DNA of 12,094 bases from Lachnospiraceae bacterium (GTDB lineage Bacteria > Bacillota > Clostridia > Lachnospirales > Lachnospiraceae): the NCBI GenBank assembly GCA_024695225.1, contig JAILIO010000084.1, forward strand, positions 1 through 12,094, given 5' to 3'. Position numbers and translations under genes: made by a program. Positions 6,723 through 12,094 of the stretch are shown piece after piece (positions within the stretch are counted from its first letter, which is position 1; every line of letters starts with the position of its first letter). Below the pieces are notes generated by a model, which was not told the origin of the DNA, did no database searches, and saw nothing but the letters and a program-made list of their open reading frames with translations.

Positions 6723-7433
6723 TCAGACCGTGACGCGGGTTCCGGAAGAACGCCCCTCTACTGCATCCATAATGCTGTTCTTGTCATCCAGCTGGAATAC
6801 ATACATAGGCATCTTGTAATCCCTGGCCATCACGGACGCTGTGATATCCACAACGCCTAGATTCTTCTCGATCACTTCATCAATGGATATCTCGTCATAC
6901 CTGTGCGCATCCCTGTTCACCGCGGGATCGCTGTCATAAACTCCGTCTATGGATTTTGCAAGCAATACGCAGTCAGCCTCTATCTCCACAGCTCTGAGAA
7001 CCACCCCTGTATCCGTGGAAAAATAAGGATGTCCGGTGCCTCCGGCAAAGAATACCACTCTTCCGGCCCTGAGGCTGCGCATGACCCTGTCTTTGGAAAA
7101 AAGTTCAGTCACCCCTCCGCAGGGGAAAGGTGTGAACACATCCGTATCCAGCCCTTCAGCTCTGCACATCTCAGACACATAGATACAGTTCATGACCGTG
7201 GCCAACATGCCTATCTGATCGGCGCTGACCCTGTCCATGTCGCCGCTGCTCCGGCCTCTCCAGAAATTACCTCCGCCGGTGACCACTCCGATCTCTGCTC
7301 CGGTATCCGCAAGGGCTTTGATCTGACGGGCAACGCCACGTACCGTAGCCTCGTCAAAGCCCGTATGCTTTTCTCCGGCGAGGGCCTCCCCGGAAAGTTT
7401 CAGAACATATCTTTTTTTCCCCTTAACGCTCAC
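6723..7433 (-). CDS. pyrH: UMP kinase (uridylate kinase)
   Basis: PyrH phosphorylates UMP to UDP for RNA, DNA and UDP-sugar synthesis and is a hexameric amino-acid-kinase-fold enzyme, often allosterically controlled by UTP and GTP. Motifs are KLSGEAL at residues 12-18, VTGGGNFWRGR, ADQIGMLATVMN, and GGTGHPYFSTDTGVVLRAVEIEAD with the following DGVYDSDP. Length of 236 residues is normal. The start is GTG, overlapping the bactofilin stop as GTGA; an AAGGGG inside the first codons is not usable and only a distant GAGGAA lies upstream, so translation is probably coupled to the upstream gene. In most Firmicutes the preceding genes are rpsB and tsf; here a bactofilin gene takes that place. Confidence 0.97.
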   Translation of the reverse strand: MSVKGKKRYVLKLSGEALAGEKHTGFDEATVRGVARQIKALADTGAEIGVVTGGGNFWRGRSSGDMDRVSADQIGMLATVMNCIYVSEMCRAEGLDTDVFTPFPCGGVTELFSKDRVMRSLRAGRVVFFAGGTGHPYFSTDTGVVLRAVEIEADCVLLAKSIDGVYDSDPAVNRDAHRYDEISIDEVIEKNLGVVDITASVMARDYKMPMYVFQLDDKNSIMDAVEGRSSGTRVTV

Positions 7434-9064
7434 TTGCCGGAACCAAATTCCTCAAAGAAGGACGTGGGATTGACATCTGCATAGGTCTGTGAACACATAC
7501 CCTCTATAACAGCTCCGTTGTTGATCTGAACTGATTTGGATTTGATATTGCCCATAACGATGGCAGAAGTATCCAGTATAACGGGGCCATGCACATCTAT
7601 ATCACCCTTTACAGCACCGGCGATAACTGCGCTTGAAGCAAATACATTTCCAATGACCACTGTACTCTGTCCGATCTTCACTGCGCCGGAACTCCTGAGT
7701 TCCCCTGTCACTTTGGCATTCTCAGCGTAAATCTCTGCCGCTCTGGAATCACCTTTTACGCCACCTGTCACAGAAAGTTTCCCGAGAATATCGATATTTC
7801 CCTCAACATTTCCGGTGAGATCGAGAGATCCTCCTGACTTGATATCTCCGATAATGGTCATTCCTTCAGTAATCACTGCGGTCTCATCCGAAGGGGTGAG
7901 ATCTGATGCCAACTGCAATTCATCTACAATTTCTTCATTCTCGCTCAATGGTACATCCTCCTCATTCATTGATTTATTTATTTCTTCCTGCGCAGCATCT
8001 GCGCTTTCAACGGTTTCCGTCACTGCACCGGCAACCATTGTGTCTTCTGAAACTGTATCTTCCAAAACCGGCTCGCCGGTTTCTTCAGGCTGGCCATCCT
8101 CGCTCTCAGGCGTTTCTTCAGTTGTGCTCAGATCTTCCGATACCGCCACTGCCTCCTCCGCTAAAGCTGCAGCTGCAGTCAAATCCCCTGTAAGCCCCGG
8201 GTCCTGCAGATCCACTGCTTCTTCTGCGGTCTCTTCAACAGACGCCAAAGTCTCAGCTTCTTCATTCAGAGGCTCCTGCACATCACTTGTATCAGTAAAT
8301 GAACCGGTCTCCGGATCGGCGGCCTCTGCTTCTTCAGCGATCACTGTCTCCTCGGGGATCTCGGGTTCTGCAGGGATCTCAGTTTCTGCAGGGATCTCCA
8401 CCTCAGGGATCACCTCAGACTCTGCAACAGTCTCTGTATCTTCCGATATCACAGGCTCTTCCGGGATAACCATATCTTCAAGGGTCTCCTGTACTGCATC
8501 CTGCTCCGGCTCAATCCCCATACCGGTTTCAGCCTCTGCATCGACTGTAATATCAAACTCTGATACAGTCTCTGAGCTGTCTTCCGGCTCAGGCTCCGGT
8601 ACAGCCTCCATATCAACTGTAAACTCCGGCTCTGGGGAAATCTCCGTTTCCTCCGGTATAACCGGCTCTTCCAAAATCTCTGCTTCCTCTGTCATGTCAG
8701 GCGCTTCGGACATCTCTTCCACTGCTCCTGTCTCTGCCAAAGGTTCCACATCCGCTGCCTCATCAGGAACTGCAACATTTTCATCCAAGGCTTCAGGCTC
8801 AGCATCAGGCATCGAAGGCTCAAATGACATCTGCTCCGTAATGACCTTGTCCCCTGTCACAGCCATGGACTCAACCTTGTCCAGGAGACTGTCCAGATCC
8901 GGATCGCTGCTTTCTTCGCTGTCCCTGTTCTCCAGACCTTTTTTCATCTCTTCAAACATTTCTTTTCCCTGATCCAGATCAGAGGCTGTATCCGGCATCA
9001 CTCCATTGCCGATCTCATCCACAGCTTGAGAAATGTCTTCCTTCAGGTCACTGAAAAAACCCAT
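7430..9064 (-). CDS. Bactofilin-domain protein with a very long acidic N-terminal region
   Basis: Bactofilins polymerise without nucleotide into filaments that scaffold cell-shape and wall enzymes. The C-terminal part, about residues 396-526 of 544, has the periodic Gly/Val/Ile beta-helix pattern of the family, beginning at ITEGMTIIGDIKSGGSLDLTG and with recurring G-N-I, G-x-V and G-D-I turns. Most bactofilins are 100-200 residues. Here about 390 residues precede the domain: a short amphipathic start (GFFSDLKEDISQAVDEIG), then a low-complexity stretch dominated by Glu, Pro, Thr, Val and Ala, likely disordered and strongly negative. It includes three tandem hexapeptides of the EIPAET type. I chose the ATG at 9062-9064 because GGAGGG lies six bases before it; the ATG six bases upstream sits directly on that site. 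The neighbouring deacetylase suggests a shared wall role. The domain call is strong; the function of the acidic arm is unknown. Confidence 0.88.
   Translation of the reverse strand: MGFFSDLKEDISQAVDEIGNGVMPDTASDLDQGKEMFEEMKKGLENRDSEESSDPDLDSLLDKVESMAVTGDKVITEQMSFEPSMPDAEPEALDENVAVPDEAADVEPLAETGAVEEMSEAPDMTEEAEILEEPVIPEETEISPEPEFTVDMEAVPEPEPEDSSETVSEFDITVDAEAETGMGIEPEQDAVQETLEDMVIPEEPVISEDTETVAESEVIPEVEIPAETEIPAEPEIPEETVIAEEAEAADPETGSFTDTSDVQEPLNEEAETLASVEETAEEAVDLQDPGLTGDLTAAAALAEEAVAVSEDLSTTEETPESEDGQPEETGEPVLEDTVSEDTMVAGAVTETVESADAAQEEINKSMNEEDVPLSENEEIVDELQLASDLTPSDETAVITEGMTIIGDIKSGGSLDLTGNVEGNIDILGKLSVTGGVKGDSRAAEIYAENAKVTGELRSSGAVKIGQSTVVIGNVFASSAVIAGAVKGDIDVHGPVILDTSAIVMGNIKSKSVQINNGAVIEGMCSQTYADVNPTSFFEEFGSGK
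8345..8398 (-). repeat. Three 18-base tandem units encoding EIPAET-type hexapeptides
   Basis: Within the acidic arm of the bactofilin gene, three consecutive 18-base units encode EIPAET, EIPAEP and EIPEET. The plus-strand string TTCTGCAGGGATCTC occurs exactly at 8366-8380 and 8384-8398. This points to recent slippage or unequal exchange extending the arm. Confidence 0.8.
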
Positions 9065-9066
9065 TT

Positions 9067-10038
9067 TCATCCCTCCATATCTTCATTTTCGCCTGTCAGC
9101 GTAATATGCGTCAACGGCATAGTATCTTCGGTGATGGGCAGCATCTCAGTGTTGTCCATCCCCTGTATAGCCTCTATTATAGCCGGAAGAGCTTCCACAG
9201 TGGTATCCTTCTCATCCGCATCATGGAACAGCACCACTGCCTCGTGGGGAAACCTGCCAACTCCTGCTATACTGCGGTCTATGATACGCTGGACCGGGAT
9301 ATATCCCGAATCTGCATCTCCCGAAGAAACATTCCAATCATAGTATATGATATCTTCTTCATTTAGAAAAGAGATAAGTTTATCCATCGGGACAGAACTC
9401 ACACTGTTGGAACTCCCTCCGGGGAATCTGTAATACACAGACCACACTCCTGTAGTATCGTAAATGAAATTCTGTATCTTTTCAAGGTCATCTTTAAAGC
9501 TTTCTTCAGAACTGTAGATGGAACCGTATTTATGACTGTAGGAATGCATACCAATGGTATGGCCTTCATTCACGATCCGTCTGTAAACATCACTGTATAC
9601 GGCATCGGGTTTCCCTACCACAAAAAATGTGGCTTTGACCCCGTATTCCTTCAGTATGTCCAATATCCTGCCGGTGTTGCTGCTGGGGCCGTCATCAAAA
9701 GTGAGATAGACCTTCCTGCCTTCAAACTGTTTTCCGTAACCATCCTCGGAAGAATTTCTCTCTCTCCAAACAATGGGTTCATTTACAAAAGTGTCGTCCA
9801 GGGACAGTCTGTTGTTTCGATAGGCAAAATTGTTTTCATTCATGACCCGTATGGTTTCCGACAATTCATCCAGTTCGTTTTCCAGACGGCTCATGGAATC
9901 ATTCAGTGTTTTCAATATGAAAACGCACATGACAGAAGGTGCTATAAGACAAATAAGAAGCAGGACCACGATAACTCTCTTCAGGAAAGCCACCCTGTCG
10001 AAACCGGATCTGTGCTTTTTATTCTTCATTTCCTTCAT
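9067..10038 (-). CDS. Membrane-anchored polysaccharide deacetylase (NodB/CE4 domain)
   Basis: CE4 enzymes remove acetyl groups from N-acetylated sugars, in Gram-positives commonly peptidoglycan, using a metal ion outside the membrane. Residues 20-42 form one membrane helix after a basic N-terminus, so the protein is a type II anchor with its catalytic domain outside. A short heptad-rich stretch (about 44-68) may be a coiled-coil stalk. The catalytic motifs are complete: TFDDGPS (Asp115, Asp116), HSYSH (His165, His169), RFPGG (Arg204, Pro206), DWNVSSGD (Asp234) and VLFHD (His272). Length of 323 residues is ordinary. The stop lies two bases before the bactofilin start, so the two are probably co-expressed. 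The GGAAGG ribosome binding site is about 12 bases from the chosen ATG, rather far. The exact substrate cannot be read from sequence. Confidence 0.93.
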   Translation of the reverse strand: MKEMKNKKHRSGFDRVAFLKRVIVVLLLICLIAPSVMCVFILKTLNDSMSRLENELDELSETIRVMNENNFAYRNNRLSLDDTFVNEPIVWRERNSSEDGYGKQFEGRKVYLTFDDGPSSNTGRILDILKEYGVKATFFVVGKPDAVYSDVYRRIVNEGHTIGMHSYSHKYGSIYSSEESFKDDLEKIQNFIYDTTGVWSVYYRFPGGSSNSVSSVPMDKLISFLNEEDIIYYDWNVSSGDADSGYIPVQRIIDRSIAGVGRFPHEAVVLFHDADEKDTTVEALPAIIEAIQGMDNTEMLPITEDTMPLTHITLTGENEDMEG

Positions 10039-10152
10039 AAACCGTAAACACCTTCCCGTTTGAGCAATAATAACGCAGAAACCGGCATCTTTGTTCTTCC
10101 GGCCGGTTCACACAGGACCGGAGTGACATAAAACACCCGTTATGTTTAAAAG

Positions 10153-10186
10153 ACTCCGGGGGACGACATACATCTTCCCCCGGAGT
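10153..10186 (-). terminator. Rho-independent terminator after the DUF3048 gene
   Basis: The arms ACTCCGGGGGA (10153-10163) and TCCCCCGGAGT (10176-10186) form an 11-bp perfect stem with a 12-base loop. On the minus strand the stem is followed by CTTTTAAAC, a short T-run. It lies 21 bases past the TGA of the DUF3048 gene and would separate it from the deacetylase unit. The T-run is short, so some read-through is likely. Smaller CCGG-based inverted repeats occur at 10079-10121, between this hairpin and the deacetylase start; I cannot assign them a role. Confidence 0.75.
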
Positions 10187-10207
10187 TATGATCACAAAAT
10201 CTTCAGA

Positions 10208-11338
10208 TCAGCTGATGGACAGTGATGACCAGCCATCCTCGGGTACCAGTGTTATATAAGATTTTCCGGTATTTACGACCACTTCATTGCCGGCGCCGTC
10301 GTAGAATCTTGTCACACCGGTCTCATCAGGCTTTGTCCAGGTGACCTTGACAGCCTTTCCGTTGGTCAGATACCATCCTTCCTTACCTGCGTCTACGCAA
10401 TTGTACACAAGATATCCGTTTTCATCAAGTTGTGTGAAAGAACAGCACTGAATGAACACATTCTTGAAGGTCAGCTGAGCATTGTCCTCAGCATCCAGAT
10501 GTGCGCTGCCGTACTCATAGTAATCATATGTTCCGGTAGACTCGTTATATTTAAGCTGTGAGCTGTTGTGCTTGAAGGGAAGAGATACCTCCGTGGCAGG
10601 GGAAACCGTGTCATAAAGGTCTTCAAGATTTACCTCTGCGCCATTTTCGGCAAAATTGAAATGAGATCCCTCGTCAACCCTGTATTCATTGTAAGTTGTA
10701 GTGTAATTGGAGGCGGCAAATTTCTCGTCCAGATCACCGCTCATAACATATTCCGTGAACTCCCTGGCCTTTCCGTTTGACACCCTGGAGAACCCGCCGG
10801 AGAAATGAGCTGCGTAATCCCTGGAGAAGTACTCATTTATATAGAAAGGACCGCCATCGTGGACCAGTACTGCGTTCCACTCTGCAGCCAGCAGAATGTT
10901 CGTGGGACGTGTGCTTCTGATGCTTCCAAGCTGCTCTATCTTTTCCCAGTCTTTTACGAGGACCATCAGTCTTGTGATCCTGTCGTTCTTCGTGCTGTTC
11001 ATTATCTCATACACAACATCAGCTTCAGATGTGCCAAAGTGCTGAAGAGCGGTCTTCTCATTATCTACCATGACGGCCACGGGTCTCTGATCCTTGAGGC
11101 TCTCATCGATGGGTTCGTTTGTGAGTTCGTTCCTGTACATTCCCTCAGGTACCACATCGACGGGTTCAGTGGACTCTTCAACAGCCACTGTGCTCTCCAC
11201 CACAGGAGGAGCTGTTATGGTCTCCACCGTGAGTGTCGCCGTCTGAGCGGATGTCTCAGGTTCAGCATTGCCGCATCCCGCCATCAAAACAGCCGATGCA
11301 GACAGTATCATAAGTGCCATTCCAAATTTTTTTCTCAT
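10208..11338 (-). CDS. DUF3048-domain lipoprotein (YerB-like)
   Basis: The protein starts with a lipoprotein signal: basic MRKK, a hydrophobic stretch, and lipobox LMAGC with Cys22 as the lipid-attached residue, so it sits on the outer face of the membrane. A Thr/Glu/Val-rich linker of about 50 residues follows. The rest matches DUF3048 as I know it: RPVAVMVDN, SEADVVYEIM, ITRLMVLV, LGSIRSTRPT and VHDGGP in the N-terminal domain, and WTKPDETGVTRFYDGAGNEV plus a GKSYITLVP end in the C-terminal domain. Length is 376 residues. The family, which includes B. subtilis YerB, has no firmly established biochemical role that I can name. GGAG lies 14 bases before the ATG, unusually far, but the signal peptide supports this start. 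It has its own good promoter and a terminator, so it is probably a single-gene unit. Confidence 0.92.
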   Translation of the reverse strand: MRKKFGMALMILSASAVLMAGCGNAEPETSAQTATLTVETITAPPVVESTVAVEESTEPVDVVPEGMYRNELTNEPIDESLKDQRPVAVMVDNEKTALQHFGTSEADVVYEIMNSTKNDRITRLMVLVKDWEKIEQLGSIRSTRPTNILLAAEWNAVLVHDGGPFYINEYFSRDYAAHFSGGFSRVSNGKAREFTEYVMSGDLDEKFAASNYTTTYNEYRVDEGSHFNFAENGAEVNLEDLYDTVSPATEVSLPFKHNSSQLKYNESTGTYDYYEYGSAHLDAEDNAQLTFKNVFIQCCSFTQLDENGYLVYNCVDAGKEGWYLTNGKAVKVTWTKPDETGVTRFYDGAGNEVVVNTGKSYITLVPEDGWSSLSIS

Positions 11339-11396
11339 GATTTTTTTTATTTCTCCTGTAAAATCTCAAATTAGTAAGTCACCTACACCGCAAATG

Positions 11397-11425
11397 ACTA
11401 TACGACAGATGTTACAAAATTGCAA
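11397..11425 (-). promoter_or_regulatory. Sigma-A-type promoter of the DUF3048 gene
   Basis: On the minus strand TTGCAA (11420-11425) and TATAGT (11397-11402) are separated by exactly 17 bases. Each box is a good match to consensus. Transcription would start near 11390, giving a leader of about 50 bases. The spacer holds TTTTGTAACATCTG, containing the TTGTAACA string also seen in two other gaps of this window, so a regulator could bind between the boxes. Confidence 0.65.
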
Positions 11426-11456
11426 CTAAATATTTCATAATTATTAAATTTTGCTC

Positions 11457-11484
11457 TTTACAATTATGATTTCTGTGATATCAT
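11457..11484 (+). promoter_or_regulatory. Sigma-A-type promoter candidate of the PAP2 gene
   Basis: TTTACA (11457-11462) and TATCAT (11479-11484) are separated by 16 bases and face rightward, with an AT-rich stretch just upstream. The start would be near 11491, about 54 bases before the ATG. It is back to back with the DUF3048 promoter. Confidence 0.5.
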
Positions 11485-11544
11485 ACTCACCGATGAAAAT
11501 GTGAACGAGATATGACCTGTTGTATAAAGTATCGGAGGGTCCTG

Positions 11545-12094
11545 ATGAAAGAAAAAACCGCAAAAAAGCTGTGGGATTTTTGGAAAGACGCCATTCCCGG
11601 TGTGGCCTTCTTCATAATATATATGCTTTATTTCCACCGGTTGGAAACCATTCCTCACTCAATGGGAGATATATGGATGATCCACCTGAAGATCGATGAC
11701 TGCATTCCCTTTATGGAGATATTCATAATTCCCTACCTGCTGTGGTTCGGTTTTGTTTTTCTGACACTGGCCTGGCTTTACCTCTACGACAAGGGTGAAT
11801 ACAAAAGATCCTGTCTTTTTATGTTCACCGGCATGAGCATCTTTCTGATGATCTCAACAGTGATACCCAACGGTCTGAGCCTCCGTCCCGCAGTGTTTCC
11901 CCGGGACAATATGCTCACGGATGCTGTGCGCGCGCTGTACCTCACAGACACTTCCACAAATGTGTTCCCCAGCATCCATGTTTACAACTCCATCGCCTGC
12001 GCTTTGGCTGCGGTCTACTCAAAGAGCATGGACAAACACCCTGTATTGCGGACTTCCTGGGTTATAATGGCGACCCTGATAATACTCTCCACAA
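11545..12094 (+). CDS. PAP2-superfamily membrane phosphatase or phosphotransferase (3' end beyond the window)
   Basis: PAP2 proteins act on phosphate esters of lipids at the membrane, for example phosphatidic acid or isoprenyl diphosphates. The 183 visible residues show hydrophobic segments at about 17-30, 56-81 and 90-106. They also show the block DDCIPFMEIFIIPYLLWF typical of a bacterial PAP2 subgroup, LRP (Arg114-Pro115) matching the end of the first PAP2 motif, and FPSIH at 141-145 matching the PSxH second motif with its catalytic histidine. The third motif would lie beyond the edge. The start is ATG 11545 with GGAGG upstream at good spacing. It is the only rightward gene here and diverges from the lipoprotein gene. 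Whether it recycles undecaprenyl diphosphate, which would link it to uppS, or acts on phospholipids cannot be told. Confidence 0.82.
   Translation, partial: MKEKTAKKLWDFWKDAIPGVAFFIIYMLYFHRLETIPHSMGDIWMIHLKIDDCIPFMEIFIIPYLLWFGFVFLTLAWLYLYDKGEYKRSCLFMFTGMSIFLMISTVIPNGLSLRPAVFPRDNMLTDAVRALYLTDTSTNVFPSIHVYNSIACALAAVYSKSMDKHPVLRTSWVIMATLIILST

Noticed and set aside
8345..8398. Short direct repeats as a CRISPR array
   Set aside because: They are contiguous 18-base coding units in frame with the bactofilin gene, with no spacers.
7815..8972. A long plus-strand open frame, Ser/Thr/Val-rich, opposite the bactofilin gene
   Set aside because: It is the mirror of the acidic low-complexity codons on the minus strand, has no family features, and the bactofilin frame explains the region.
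11464..11658. A 64-codon minus-strand open frame over the PAP2 gene start
   Set aside because: It overlaps the PAP2 promoter and coding region, has no family features, and the plus-strand gene has a strong ribosome binding site and clear motifs.

Overview
The window looks like chromosomal DNA of a Gram-positive Clostridia member, most likely Lachnospiraceae-like. This is inferred from the conserved order pyrH-frr-uppS-cdsA-dxr-rseP-ispG-polC, a DUF3048 lipoprotein with a clear lipobox, strong GGAGG-type ribosome binding sites, use of ATG, GTG and TTG starts, and a roughly balanced base composition. I see no tRNA, rRNA, CRISPR array, insertion sequence or phage gene. No stretch above 300 bases lacks a gene.

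Layout: from the right end, a divergent pair shares a 206-base intergenic region. A PAP2-superfamily membrane protein runs rightward off the window. A DUF3048 lipoprotein runs leftward and ends at a hairpin terminator. Everything to its left is on the minus strand and tightly packed: a membrane-anchored polysaccharide deacetylase, a bactofilin with a very long acidic N-terminal region, pyrH, frr, a 201-base spacer with decayed 18-base repeats and a 13-bp perfect hairpin, uppS, a 140-base spacer with a palindromic operator candidate, cdsA, dxr, rseP, a small Ser/Thr protein kinase, ispG, and the first codons of polC.

Shared theme: pyrH and frr serve nucleotide supply and ribosome recycling. 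dxr and ispG are MEP-pathway steps towards the isoprenoids that UppS turns into the C55 carrier for cell-wall building. CdsA makes CDP-diacylglycerol, RseP is an intramembrane protease, and the deacetylase and bactofilin act on or at the envelope. The kinase between rseP and ispG is not part of the usual order and may link envelope state to this pathway (inference).

Most notable point: ispG is interrupted by one in-frame TAG and reads on in the same frame with intact family sequence to its natural end. The polC fragment also meets an in-frame TAG, followed by residues that fit the family. All eleven complete genes end in TGA; none ends in TAG or TAA. Amber reassignment or efficient amber suppression would explain this. 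Base errors near a contig end are the main alternative, and the window alone cannot decide.
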